From the NCBI GenBank assembly GCA_034717495.1, contig JAYELL010000001.1, positions 221,081-285,080 of the forward strand: a stretch of 64,000 nucleotides of DNA, read 5' to 3'. The stretch comes from Chloroflexota bacterium. GTDB taxonomy: Bacteria; Chloroflexota; Anaerolineae; JAAEKA01. The position numbers and the translations under genes are program-made. The notes beneath the pieces were generated by a model. That model made no database searches, was not told the origin of the DNA, and saw only the letters and a program-made list of their open reading frames with translations. Of this stretch, positions 53,924 to 62,898 are shown piece after piece; the stretch's first letter is position 1; each line of letters opens with the position of its first letter.

Positions 53924-54478
53924 ATGAGGGTGTCGTCAAAGACAACCAACTTGGAGAAGCACACATTGGAACGGGCAAAAGCCTACGATACTGATGCATT
54001 GGCTCAGATCTTCGACCAATACCAGGGCAAGATTTACAGCTACATGTATCATCGAGTCGGTAATCCGTCCGTCGCGCAAGACCTAACATCGCAGGTCTTC
54101 TTGCGTGTGCTCGAAGCAATTCAAAACGAGCGTGCCTGGCAGTCCTCCTTCTCAGGCTGGCTTTATAGAATTGCTCATAACCTGGTCATCGATTACTACC
54201 GTCGCCGGGGGCGCTCCACCCAGGTTTCATTCGAAGATGTACCGGCTCTCGTTTCCAAAGGCGTGGGCCCCGAGCAAGCAGCTCAGCGTGCGCTGGACGC
54301 CGAGGGGTTGCGTGATGCCATCAATCGACTGACGGAAGAACAAGCCCAGGTCGTAACTTTACGGTTCCTTGAAGGATTAAGCATTGCTGAAGTCGCTATG
54401 GCCATGGAAAAGACGGAAGGTGCTATTAAGGCCCTGCAATACAGGGCGGTCTCATCTCTTCGTCGGTTGATGGTGTAA
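53924..54478 (+). CDS. ECF RNA polymerase sigma factor (second)
   Basis: 184 aa from ATG 53924; GTG 53930, with AGAGG 8 nt ahead, is an equally good start. Region 2: ALAQIFDQYQGKIYSYMYHRVGN, AQDLTSQVFLRVLEAI, SGWLYRIAHNLVIDYYRRR. Region 4: RLTEEQAQVVTLRFLEGLSIAEVAMAMEKTEGAIKALQYRAVSSLRR. A standard ECF, which directs RNA polymerase to a small regulon, often including its own gene. The gene of its presumed anti-sigma partner follows after 15 bp. Confidence 0.94.
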   Translation: MRVSSKTTNLEKHTLERAKAYDTDALAQIFDQYQGKIYSYMYHRVGNPSVAQDLTSQVFLRVLEAIQNERAWQSSFSGWLYRIAHNLVIDYYRRRGRSTQVSFEDVPALVSKGVGPEQAAQRALDAEGLRDAINRLTEEQAQVVTLRFLEGLSIAEVAMAMEKTEGAIKALQYRAVSSLRRLMV

Positions 54479-54493
54479 CAGGCATTAGAAACC

Positions 54494-57019
54494 ATGGCAG
54501 ATATGAGTGCCCGTTTTGAGGCATATGTAGGTGAACTGGAAAGTGGCGCCAGCGTGGACGAATGTGTCTTCGCCGACGACGCCACGGACTCCAGTCTTGC
54601 CCCCTTGATTGAGCTGGTGGCGGCCCTGCGCGGGTTGGGCGGGCCAGTACCCGCGCGCGATCCCGAAACGCTGGACGTAGCCCGGACAAGCTTCCTTGAA
54701 CAAGTCACCCTGTTTGGTCAGCAGGTAAACCAGGAGTTGGAGGATGCCCTGGCGCAGGCCACCCTCATGTTAGGGGCCGGCGCCACCATCGATGAATGCA
54801 GTGATGCCTTTCCCGACCTGGCCGAGCAACTCGAACCGCTCCTGGTTACGGTGGACCAACTTCAAACCCTGAGCGACCCTGCGCCACTGCCGGATCCGGA
54901 CCAGGTAGCCTTTGAACGCAATCGTTTCCTGGCACGCGCTACGCTGTTGGGCCAGGCTCCGGCAACCAGCATCGACGACGCGCTGGACGCGAGTCTGGCC
55001 ATGATGGCATCGGGGGCAACGCTCGACCAGTGTATCGACAGGTTCCCCCACCATGCGGCGGAATTACGATCGCTTCTTGATACAGTGTTCGCCCTCGAAC
55101 CCGCTGCCGAACCGGTCCCGGAACGACAGCCCGCGGTAGTTTCAGCCCAGCGAGCGGCATTTCTGGCCGCAGCAGGCGAATATGCTGATGAACCAGGGCC
55201 ACTGCTTGCGTTCTGGTACGGTTTACTTGATGGCATCGAGTCTTTCTTTGTGCCGGGGGCAAGGCGATGGGCTGCTGTTGCGGCTGCCCTCCTGGTTGTG
55301 TTGGTTGGTTTGAGTGGGTTTTCCGTTCAGGTTGCCGCCTCTTCCTTGCCCGGAGATGCCCTTTATCCAGTCAAACTGGCGTCCGAACGTGTCCGTCTGG
55401 TTCTGACTACCGACGGCGGGCCCCGCGATATTTTAGCTGAACAGCTTGCGGGTCAGCGCCGGGTCGAAGCAGAAGCCATTTCCGGATTGGGGCGGGTTGC
55501 CCGGATGGTGATTCCGGGTGAGATAGAGCGCATCGAGGATGGAGTCTGGTGGCTTGCAGATCTTGCGGTCCCGGTCATGGTTTCGGGTGACACTATTGTT
55601 CTCGACGGTGTTCCCGAGCCGGGAAGTAAGGTTCTTATCGAGGCTGTTTCCGATAGCGGCGGCACGCTCCATGCCATTAACATCTGGATCCTGGAAGGCC
55701 CATCAGAGTCCTCTGTGGAGGCCGCTCCCCTGCCTGCGACTGCCACACCAACGCCGACAGCGACCTGGACATCGACGCCACTGCCAAGTGATACACCGAC
55801 GCATGAGCCGAGCAATACGCCGGTTTCGGCTGCCGTCCCGGTTCCGACCAGAACGCCGACGAGGACTCCAACCCGCACGCCGACACCATCGCCGACGCCG
55901 AGTCCCTCGCCGACCCCAACGGCGACGATTACGCCGACCCCGACCCCCACAACCCCGACTACTATAAACGTAGGCGGTGTGATTTTGGAGAAACACACCA
56001 ACTGGTGGCGTGTGGCCGACCATCGAGTTCTCCTGGATAGCGCCACCGTCATCGACGAAACCGTGGCGCCGGCTGAGGTGGGAGCGGATGTCAATGTGGA
56101 GGGCTTCCCGCAGCCCGGCGGCGAGATCCTCGCGACCCTCATTACCGTTGTCAGAGGGGCACCCGGACCGGAGATCAAGGAATTCACCGGTCGGATCAAC
56201 GCCATGAACGGTTCCAATTGGCAGATCGGCAGCACCTGGGTTGTGGTTACCGGCTCTACCGAGATCACCGGCGATCCGGAGATTGGGAAAGTTGCGTCGG
56301 TGCGGGCCGAGCGCGATCCGGGCGGACCATGGGAAGCGAAGTGGATCCATGTTCGGGAAACTGAGATTGTCTATATCGATGGGATCATCACCTCGATCAA
56401 CGGTGATACCTGGGTTGTAGGAGGCCAGACGATCCATGTGGATGGGTCTACTGATATTGCAGGTGATCCCGAGGTCGGACGTCGCGCCCAGGTTGAGGCT
56501 GAGGTTCGCCCCGAGGGATTGTACGCCCGCCGAATTCACGTCTTCGGTCCCACTGATACGCCAACCCATACGCCGACCTTTACACCGAGTCTCACGGCGA
56601 CCTTTACTCCGACGCCGACCGGTACACCCACAGTAACCATTACACCTTCGGATACTCCGACATTGGAGCCTACGGCAACAAATACGCCAACGGTCGAACC
56701 GACCAATACTTCGACTCCTGAACCCACGGAAACCCCGACGGTCAAGCCGACTGATACCGTGACACCCGAACCGACCAGTACGCCGACGCCTGAACCGACC
56801 GATACATCGACACCTGAACCGACCGATACGCCGACACCTGAACCGACCGATACGCCGACACCTGAACCGACCGATACATCGACACCTGAACCGACCGATA
56901 CATCGACACCTGAACCGACCAATACGCCGACAGAAGCGCCAACGGATACACCGACCCCCCGACCCTCGCCGACATCGACTGCAGTAATACCGATTCCGCT
57001 CACGCCGACGCCGGAGTAA
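54494..57019 (+). CDS. Anti-sigma-like membrane protein with DUF5667/DUF5666-type domains and TP stalks
   Basis: 841 aa. Residues 1-225 hold three degenerate repeats with a GA-(S/T)-x-D-x-C core followed by an acidic/helical stretch ([37 protein letters not shown]). One membrane helix lies at about 256-283. It is followed by [21 protein letters not shown], the DUF5667 signature. Three or four small beta domains ([49 protein letters not shown]) resemble DUF5666. Two Thr/Pro-rich stalks (about 404-490 and 682-835) separate and end them. The cytoplasmic part probably holds the ECF sigma encoded 15 bp upstream, and the outer part senses the envelope. Confidence 0.82.
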   Translation: MADMSARFEAYVGELESGASVDECVFADDATDSSLAPLIELVAALRGLGGPVPARDPETLDVARTSFLEQVTLFGQQVNQELEDALAQATLMLGAGATIDECSDAFPDLAEQLEPLLVTVDQLQTLSDPAPLPDPDQVAFERNRFLARATLLGQAPATSIDDALDASLAMMASGATLDQCIDRFPHHAAELRSLLDTVFALEPAAEPVPERQPAVVSAQRAAFLAAAGEYADEPGPLLAFWYGLLDGIESFFVPGARRWAAVAAALLVVLVGLSGFSVQVAASSLPGDALYPVKLASERVRLVLTTDGGPRDILAEQLAGQRRVEAEAISGLGRVARMVIPGEIERIEDGVWWLADLAVPVMVSGDTIVLDGVPEPGSKVLIEAVSDSGGTLHAINIWILEGPSESSVEAAPLPATATPTPTATWTSTPLPSDTPTHEPSNTPVSAAVPVPTRTPTRTPTRTPTPSPTPSPSPTPTATITPTPTPTTPTTINVGGVILEKHTNWWRVADHRVLLDSATVIDETVAPAEVGADVNVEGFPQPGGEILATLITVVRGAPGPEIKEFTGRINAMNGSNWQIGSTWVVVTGSTEITGDPEIGKVASVRAERDPGGPWEAKWIHVRETEIVYIDGIITSINGDTWVVGGQTIHVDGSTDIAGDPEVGRRAQVEAEVRPEGLYARRIHVFGPTDTPTHTPTFTPSLTATFTPTPTGTPTVTITPSDTPTLEPTATNTPTVEPTNTSTPEPTETPTVKPTDTVTPEPTSTPTPEPTDTSTPEPTDTPTPEPTDTPTPEPTDTSTPEPTDTSTPEPTNTPTEAPTDTPTPRPSPTSTAVIPIPLTPTPE
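56789..56932. repeat. 24-bp tandem repeat (6 units) coding for PEPTDTxT
   Basis: Six consecutive 24-bp units beginning at 56789, coding for PEPTDT(S/P)T, in the C-terminal stalk of the anti-sigma-like protein. Units differ only at the S/P codon and one D/N site. Confidence 0.92.
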
Positions 57020-57293
57020 CACCTTTGGCGGATAGCCGTGCAGCGCGGCAGACAGGCTTCGATGGCTCACTGTCGCAAGAAAAATATCAACGGTTTTTTC
57101 GACTGGCGCGTTTTTTGAACCTGTTGTATACTTGCTGAAGTTATGACGCCCTGGGCATTATTGTTCTCATCAATCGTCCGCCGCCGCCGTTAACACTGCA
57201 GCGCAAGAAAAAAAGAAGCAGTTGGTGCCAGAAGCCGAGGTTGTCTCGGGTCTGGAATGCTTTTTCCGCGTTGTCCAGTGGCCTGGGCCAGAA

Positions 57294-58739
57294 ATGAATA
57301 ACCTACAACGATCTCCAACTTTGCACCATCGCCGGGATGCCGCCACGGTTTCGACCTCTTTGTCGAAGTTCGGGTGGCAGTTTTTGCTTGTACTGTTCTT
57401 GGGATTCACCAGTGGCCTGCTGGTGGCCCAAGGCCTGAATACCACTACAGGTGTTTATTCGGGGCTTTCTCCTCGTAGCCTGGCAAGGGTCCTGGAATCA
57501 GTTCCTGGATTCGCATCCAACTTCCTTTCGGCAAGCCTCCCATCTGAAACCTCGAATCTGGCTTCCGGGGCTCCGTACAACGCTGCCATCATTGATCAAA
57601 GGAGTAGCTCGGCCATGTCCAACGACCTGACTGGCTCACCAGCCTCATCCCATCAGGTGCTAAGCGCCGACTGGTCATTTCCTGAGAATATCTCATCGTC
57701 GCAGGCAAGGGCAACCCGTCCCGCCCTGGTAAGTGGACCAAATGGTCAGCTTCACGCCTTGTGGGAGCAGAATGCGAGAATCTTCTATTCGGTGCGCGAC
57801 AACGGTCAATGGAGTTCGCCTGCAACTGTCGCAACCGGGCGGCAACCGTCCGCCGGCCTCGATGAACAGGGTGCGCTTCATGTAGTCTTCACCAACGAGT
57901 TTTTCTTCAAGGACGATATCTTCTTCGTAGTGTTCGATCAGGGGATTTGGTCGCTTCCCATTAAGGTTTCCAAGACAACGGGTGCTTCCCGCCTGGCCGA
58001 CCTTGCTATCGACCATCAGGGAACGGTTCATGCTGTCTGGACCGATGAAACCCCCGGTTATGAAGTGATCTATCACGGTTGGTTCGAGGAGACCTGGCTC
58101 AACGAACCGATTCAAAATGCTCGAGGCGCGACACCGGTATTGGTGGCGGATGGTCAGGATCCTGAGGGGCTTCATCTCGCCTTCCAATCCAGCGGGATCG
58201 GAGTTGCTGCCAAGGATATCTACCACCTGAAGGGCAAGATCTACGAGTGGACATTGCCAGAAAATGTTTCGATTTCATCGGAAACGGACTCCATCGACGT
58301 CGCTTTGACCCTCGATTCTGACAATCGTGTCCACATGGTTTGGCAAGAGGTGGAGGGGGATACCAGCCGGGTTCGTTACGTGAAGGGCAACCCGAGTGGG
58401 TGGGAATATCCTGAGGATGTGTCGGTTCCTGGAATCGATGCCCGTCAGCCTGCCATTCTGGCAACCCAGGGGACTCAGATCAGTGTTGTCTGGCGGGAAG
58501 GAAATACCATTGTATTTCGCTGGCGCAGGGGAGATGTCCCCAACTGGCACGTGCCCGATCCAGTGATCGCCAACGACAGCGGACTTGCCGACATGGTCAT
58601 GGAAGGTGGTGCTGATGGAGCGCTCTACGTCGCATGGAGCGGCGCTGCCAACGGCAGCGAGCGTGATATCTTCTCCTCCCGACATGCACCCTTGTATCAA
58701 CCCAAGGTATTTCTGCCGGGCATCGAAGTCGATCACTGA
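57294..58739 (+). CDS. Exported beta-propeller-like protein
   Basis: 481 aa from ATG 57294. A membrane or signal helix (FLLVLFLGFTSGLLVAQG) follows about 26 residues. From about 140 the chain repeats blades of the form G-Q-L/V-H-x-x-W with about 50-residue spacing: GQLHALWEQN, GALHVVFTNE, GTVHAVWTDE, GLHLAFQSSG, NRVHMVWQEV, TQISVVWREG, GALYVAWSGA. This is the pattern of BNR/sialidase-like propellers, but no catalytic Asp/Glu/Tyr set is visible. It ends in PLYQPKVFLPGIEVDH; a K-V-F/Y-L-P motif near the C-terminus is common in exported Chloroflexota proteins (own impression). Function unknown. The 274-bp gap before it holds nothing recognised. Confidence 0.7.
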   Translation: MNNLQRSPTLHHRRDAATVSTSLSKFGWQFLLVLFLGFTSGLLVAQGLNTTTGVYSGLSPRSLARVLESVPGFASNFLSASLPSETSNLASGAPYNAAIIDQRSSSAMSNDLTGSPASSHQVLSADWSFPENISSSQARATRPALVSGPNGQLHALWEQNARIFYSVRDNGQWSSPATVATGRQPSAGLDEQGALHVVFTNEFFFKDDIFFVVFDQGIWSLPIKVSKTTGASRLADLAIDHQGTVHAVWTDETPGYEVIYHGWFEETWLNEPIQNARGATPVLVADGQDPEGLHLAFQSSGIGVAAKDIYHLKGKIYEWTLPENVSISSETDSIDVALTLDSDNRVHMVWQEVEGDTSRVRYVKGNPSGWEYPEDVSVPGIDARQPAILATQGTQISVVWREGNTIVFRWRRGDVPNWHVPDPVIANDSGLADMVMEGGADGALYVAWSGAANGSERDIFSSRHAPLYQPKVFLPGIEVDH

Positions 58740-58798
58740 CCTGTTTGGCAGCTTGATTCTTTCGTACCGACAGCACTTCCCGTAGCCTATACGCGAAA

Positions 58799-58823
58799 AC
58801 GCTCACCCTTCAAGGGTGGGCGT
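58799..58823. terminator. Hairpin downstream of the propeller gene
   Basis: Long stem ACGCTCACCCTT / AAGGGTGGGCGT with one G-T pair, 60 nt after the stop. There is no T-run, so it may be an RNA-stabilising or processing hairpin rather than a terminator. Nothing further is recognised until 58968. Confidence 0.5.
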
Positions 58824-58968
58824 CGTACTGTGCGCACTGAAACGCTTCGGGTGGCTATCGCATCAACATCGAGAAAACGCCTGAGGTGAGCAAAGTCGAA
58901 CTGTTGTCGATAGCGCGCTCATCGAAGCGATGCGGGGCCATCAATGGCAATTGACCACTGACAATTGG

Positions 58969-59268
58969 CTAAGCGCTTACGACCGAATTGTCGCTTCCAT
59001 GGATGTTTGGCACAAAGCGGTCGGCATGCCAGTCATTGTGCCAGATGGACTGGTCGACCAAATAGCGGAACTGGTACTCCCGACCTCTCGCCAGCTCCAG
59101 TTGCACAGTCCAGATACCGGTTCGTTTATCTTTCCCCATTGGCGTCGCAAGTTCATCCCACTCGTTAAAGTCGCCCACCAGGTGTACCTGGCGCGCTCGT
59201 GTGGCGGCTGGATACTCGAATGCGATCAGCACTGTATTGGGGTTGGAAGTATGCTCTCGACGAATCAT
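58969..59268 (-). CDS. Free-standing CBM48 (glycogen-binding) protein
   Basis: 99 aa. The whole protein is one early-set/CBM48 domain: TVLIAFEYPAATRARQVHLVGDFNEWDELATPM, with VGDFNEW the hallmark, then GIWTVQLELARGREYQFRYLVD and NDWHADRFVPNIHGSDNSVV. Such domains bind alpha-glucans in branching enzymes and AMPK beta subunits; here no enzyme domain is attached. The GH13 gene at 32546 lacks such a module, so a trans interaction is conceivable. No clear ribosome-binding site. Confidence 0.85.
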   Translation of the reverse strand: MIRREHTSNPNTVLIAFEYPAATRARQVHLVGDFNEWDELATPMGKDKRTGIWTVQLELARGREYQFRYLVDQSIWHNDWHADRFVPNIHGSDNSVVSA

Positions 59269-59376
59269 TCTATGGATATATCCAGATCATAGGGATTTCT
59301 ACCTGGAAGCAGCATTGCTGGTAGCATAGCATAATCCCCATATCAAGGCAAAACACAAAAACGTTCGGTGCGCAAC

Positions 59377-59405
59377 TTGACGAAAAGATAAGCAAAACGT
59401 AGAAT
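59377..59405 (+). promoter_or_regulatory. Sigma-70 promoter of ffh
   Basis: TTGACG (59377-59382), 17-nt A-rich spacer, TAGAAT (59400-59405). Predicted start near 59412, 120 nt ahead of ffh. Confidence 0.68.
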
Positions 59406-59532
59406 GATTTTTGTAAATGCGCCGGGGGCCACCCAACGCCAGTTCGGTGTGCTTGTGAACCGCTGATATCGGTTTGCCTCGTCGCTGATTGTGGTTGGAA
59501 AAACCAGGGAAAAGAGTTGACGGGAGCCAATA

Positions 59533-60876
59533 ATGTTTGAGTCCCTATCTGACAAATTGCAGAACATTTTCGATGGCCTTTCGAGTCGCGGGCGTCTTTC
59601 GGAAGCCGATGTCGATCGCGCCATGCGCGAGGTTCGCCTGGCGCTGCTTGAAGCCGATGTCAATTTTAAGGTAGTAAAGGATTTCGTCGATCGGGTAAAA
59701 CAGCGCGCGATTGGCGCTGAGGTCATGAAGAGCCTGACACCCGCTCAACAGGTCGTCAAGATCGTTCACGAGGAACTGGTAGAGACGCTTGGTGAGTCTT
59801 CCAGGTTGGACCTCTCTGGCACCACTCCTCACGTGATCATGCTGGTTGGTCTCCAGGGGTCGGGCAAGACAACTACTGCCGCCAAACTGGCCCGGTCATT
59901 GCGAAAGTCAGGACAGCGGCCACTGCTGGTCGCCGCCGACACCTACCGTCCTGCCGCCATTCACCAACTCGAGGTGCTCGGCAAACAATTGGACATTCCG
60001 GTGCATAGTGAAGGGGATCAGGTCCCGCCACCGGTCATCTGCGAGAATGCGGTGCGACGTGCCCGGGATGCTGCCTACACGGTTGTCATCCTGGATACTG
60101 CGGGTCGTCTTCAGATTGACGACTTGATGATGCAGGAACTGGAGGAGATTCGCGATCGTACGCGACCCCAGGAGGTTCTCCTGGTCGCTGATTCGATGAC
60201 AGGTCAGCAGGCAGTGAATGTAGCAAAATCCTTCCACGAAAAGATCGGGTTGACAGGGTTGATTCTGACGAAGGTTGATGGCGACGCTCGCGGCGGTGCT
60301 GCCATCTCCATGCGCCAGGTCACCAATGTCCCGATCAAATTCCTGGCCACGGGTGAGAAAACAGATGCACTGGAAGTGTTTCATCCAGATCGTCTGGCGA
60401 ACCGTATCCTGGGCATGGGCGACGTGCTTACCCTGATCGAACGAGCCCAGGAAACCATGGATCATGAGACATCCGCGTCGGCTGCCCGGCGCATGATGAA
60501 GGGTGAGTTTGATCTGGACGACTTTCTGGAGCAAATGGCTCAGGTGAAGAAAATGGGACCGCTGAGCCAAATAATGGATATGCTTCCAGGATTTGGCCGG
60601 ATCAGCCAGGACGTTTCTGCTGAAGTTACGGATCAGCAGATGGGCCAGATCGAGGCAATCATAAGTTCAATGACTCGAGAGGAGCGGCGGCGGCCAGAGA
60701 TCATCAATGCCAGCCGAAAACGCAGAATCGCTCGCGGCTCCGGCACGAATGTGCAGGAGATCAATGAGCTTCTTTCCCAATTCAAGCAGATCAAGAGAAT
60801 GATGAAACAGTTTGGCGGTGGTGGCAAGCGTCGTCGTGGGCAGATTCCGGGCTTCCCCGGTTTTCCGATGGAGTGA
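59533..60876 (+). CDS. ffh: Signal recognition particle protein Ffh
   Basis: 447 aa; GGGAG lies 6 nt ahead of the ATG. N domain (SLSDKLQNIFDGLSSRGRLSEADVD), then GTPase G domain with LVGLQGSGKTTTAAKLA (P-loop), ADTYRPAAI, ILDTAGRL, TKVDGDARGGAA, and an M domain with the RNA-binding signature ASRKRRIARGSGTNVQEIN. It binds signal peptides and the 4.5S RNA to target membrane proteins. The 4.5S RNA gene itself is not seen here. The next small gene begins right after or overlapping the stop. Confidence 0.97.
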   Translation: MFESLSDKLQNIFDGLSSRGRLSEADVDRAMREVRLALLEADVNFKVVKDFVDRVKQRAIGAEVMKSLTPAQQVVKIVHEELVETLGESSRLDLSGTTPHVIMLVGLQGSGKTTTAAKLARSLRKSGQRPLLVAADTYRPAAIHQLEVLGKQLDIPVHSEGDQVPPPVICENAVRRARDAAYTVVILDTAGRLQIDDLMMQELEEIRDRTRPQEVLLVADSMTGQQAVNVAKSFHEKIGLTGLILTKVDGDARGGAAISMRQVTNVPIKFLATGEKTDALEVFHPDRLANRILGMGDVLTLIERAQETMDHETSASAARRMMKGEFDLDDFLEQMAQVKKMGPLSQIMDMLPGFGRISQDVSAEVTDQQMGQIEAIISSMTREERRRPEIINASRKRRIARGSGTNVQEINELLSQFKQIKRMMKQFGGGGKRRRGQIPGFPGFPME

Positions 60877-60932
60877 TCGAAAGAATCAAGTGCCAGGCAT
60901 GGATCGAGCAGTTGAAAAAACAGAACCGGGTC

Positions 60933-61337
60933 ATGACGAGATTACCAATTGGCTTATCGAATAAATTTTACGAAACAGACAGCCTCAGGAACACCGATCA
61001 AGGATTTGAGTTAGCATTCAAGAATCGTTTGGCTCCAACTACGTTGATTGCAGTGGGGCCGCTGAAGATCGACGGCCAGGTATTTGAGGGTGAAGAAGTT
61101 CTGCTTTCACTGGAACGTCCTGCGGTCGGGCACCGTCGGCCTCCTGAACCCCTGCTTCGAACCGGGGCAGAGATATCGTCCAAGAAATCGCTGGCTTTCG
61201 ATTTGAACGCGATCGCCCGCGTGGCAGTGCCTGGTGCGAGTCTGCCTGCCGGTGAGTACAGTGTTGCCTGGACTTTCAAGACGAAAGAGGTGGGTGACAT
61301 CACCGTGAGGGCGGTGGATGAAGTTTCCGAAGCCTGA
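60933..61337 (+). CDS. Small beta-rich protein, resembles DUF6379 / C-glycoside deglycosidase beta subunit
   Basis: 134 aa from ATG 60933; a GTG at 60873 overlapping the ffh stop is an alternative. Recognised pattern: IGLSNKFYETDSLRNTDQGFELAFKNRLAPTTLIAVGPLKIDG, and near the end PAGEYSVAWTFKTKEVGDITVRAVDEV. This resembles proteins of the DUF6379 type, where one branch is the beta subunit of C-glycoside deglycosidases. The catalytic alpha subunit (a xylose-isomerase-like barrel) is not in this window. Assignment is from memory of the pattern only. It lies between ffh and gcvT, 24 bp before the latter. Confidence 0.55.
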   Translation: MTRLPIGLSNKFYETDSLRNTDQGFELAFKNRLAPTTLIAVGPLKIDGQVFEGEEVLLSLERPAVGHRRPPEPLLRTGAEISSKKSLAFDLNAIARVAVPGASLPAGEYSVAWTFKTKEVGDITVRAVDEVSEA

Positions 61338-61361
61338 TCGATCCTGGATTGGAGAGTCCCC

Positions 61362-62474
61362 GTGGTTAAAGCATTGAAACGAACAGCTTTGTACGATGAG
61401 CACCTGGAACTTCATGGAAGAATGGTGCCGTTTTCAGGTTGGGAGCTGCCTGTCCAATATGACGGCATTGGTCCAATCAAAGAGCATGAGGCAGTTCGCA
61501 CCAATGCCGGCCTGTTCGACATCGATCACATGGGCCAATTCGAAGTCCGCGGCACTGATGTGTTGCCGTTCCTTCAATTTGTCCAGGTGGCCGATTTGCG
61601 GTCTTTGCAGGATAGCGATGCTCGCTACAGCCTGCTCTGTTATGCTGACGGTGGTGTCGTGGATGATATCTTCATCTATCGCTTCGAGAGCGATCGCTGG
61701 TGGATCGTGGTTAATGCCACCAACCGTCGCAAGGATCTGGCATGGCTGGAAGCTCACGCGAGCGGCTTCGATGTCCAGATCGAGGATATATCTGACAGGG
61801 TGTATATGCTCGCCTTACAGGGACCCAAAGCACAAGAAATCCTGCAACGGTTGGTCGACACCGATCTGGATGAACTGGCCTTTCATACATCGATTTCGGC
61901 GCAGGTGGCCGGGATTCCCACTGTGATCGGCGCCACCGGCTATACCGGCGAGTATGGCTACGAACTGTTTTTTCCCGAGAGCAGCGCTGTTTTTTTGTGG
62001 CGTACTTTGCTGGAAGCGGGAAAGGCCGATGGGTTACTTCCCTGTGGTCTGGCTGCGCGCGATTCGCTTCGCTTCGAACCCTGTTTGGCTCTTTACGGTC
62101 ACGAGATCGATCAGGACATCGATCCAGTTGGCGCGCGGTTGGGGTGGGCCATAAGTTTTGACAAGGGTGGTTTTATCGGCCGTGATGCGCTCCTCAAGCT
62201 CAAACTCGAAGGGCCGCCCAAAAAACTGGTCGGATTTGAGATGGTGGATCGGGCCGTGCCTCGCGCTGGCTATCAAGTCGCAGTCGACGGTACCGTGGTC
62301 GGCCAGGTGACGACCGGGATGAAATCCCCGACAACCGGTCGTTTCGTCGGGCTTGCCTACGTGCCCGCCGAATCGTCGAGGCTGAATACTGAAATTGACA
62401 TAATTGTTCGAGACAAACCGAAGAGAGCAGTCGTCGTCCGGCGACCGTTCTATCTTGCTGCCTACCGGCGCTAG
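61362..62474 (+). CDS. gcvT: Aminomethyltransferase (glycine cleavage T protein)
   Basis: 370 aa, GTG start with GGAGAG 5 nt ahead. Family marks: TALYDEHLELHGRMVPFSGWELPVQY, GLFDIDHMGQFEVRG, DDIFIYRF, IGATGYTGEYGYELFF, GLAARDSLRFEPCLALYGHEID and TTGMKSPTTGRFVGLAYV. It takes the aminomethyl group from the lipoyl arm of GcvH to tetrahydrofolate, releasing ammonia. The operon order gcvT-gcvH-gcvPA is standard. No glycine riboswitch is present upstream; the gap to the preceding gene is only 24 bp. Confidence 0.96.
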   Translation: MVKALKRTALYDEHLELHGRMVPFSGWELPVQYDGIGPIKEHEAVRTNAGLFDIDHMGQFEVRGTDVLPFLQFVQVADLRSLQDSDARYSLLCYADGGVVDDIFIYRFESDRWWIVVNATNRRKDLAWLEAHASGFDVQIEDISDRVYMLALQGPKAQEILQRLVDTDLDELAFHTSISAQVAGIPTVIGATGYTGEYGYELFFPESSAVFLWRTLLEAGKADGLLPCGLAARDSLRFEPCLALYGHEIDQDIDPVGARLGWAISFDKGGFIGRDALLKLKLEGPPKKLVGFEMVDRAVPRAGYQVAVDGTVVGQVTTGMKSPTTGRFVGLAYVPAESSRLNTEIDIIVRDKPKRAVVVRRPFYLAAYRR

Positions 62475-62490
62475 CAGAGGAGGACATTCC

Positions 62491-62898
62491 ATGGTATACA
62501 AATTCGATAGTGGCGTGCACTACGCCAAGTCCCACGACTGGGCCCGCGTTGAAGATGGTCTGGTGGTTTGCGGAATCAGTGACTTTGCCCAGAACGCACT
62601 GTCTGACATCGTCTACATCGAGTTGCCTGAAGTTGGCAGCGAGGTGCAACAGGGTGAGGTCTACAGCACCGTCGAGTCGGTGAAAGCGGCTGAAGAGGTC
62701 TATGCACCGGTTAGTGGCGAAGTTGTTGAGGTCAATGAGGAATTGGAAGATTCACCTGAACTGCTCAACGAAGATCCCTACGGGGGTGCCTGGATAATGA
62801 AGGTTCGTCCAACAGACCTGGCTGAACTGGACAACTTGATGGTAGCCAAGGTCTACGAGGTTTTTGCTGGAAACCTCGATGATTCTGGAGGCCACTAA
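62491..62898 (+). CDS. gcvH: Glycine cleavage system H protein
   Basis: 135 aa from ATG 62491 (GAGGAGG ahead). The lipoyl-lysine is Lys65 in STVESVKAAEEVYAP. GVHYAKSHDWARVEDG and LLNEDPYGGAWIMKV match the family. It shuttles the aminomethyl intermediate between P, T and L proteins. Its TAA overlaps the gcvPA ATG by one base (TAATG), so translation is coupled. No lipA or lipB gene in the window. Confidence 0.96.
   Translation: MVYKFDSGVHYAKSHDWARVEDGLVVCGISDFAQNALSDIVYIELPEVGSEVQQGEVYSTVESVKAAEEVYAPVSGEVVEVNEELEDSPELLNEDPYGGAWIMKVRPTDLAELDNLMVAKVYEVFAGNLDDSGGH

Noticed and set aside
55703-57070. 455-codon minus-strand frame rich in Arg, Gly and Cys
   Set aside because: Antisense shadow of the TP-rich anti-sigma-like protein; low-complexity composition follows from the repeat codons.
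61338-61361. Glycine riboswitch ahead of gcvT
   Set aside because: Only 24 bp separate gcvT from the previous gene, with no aptamer-like structure.
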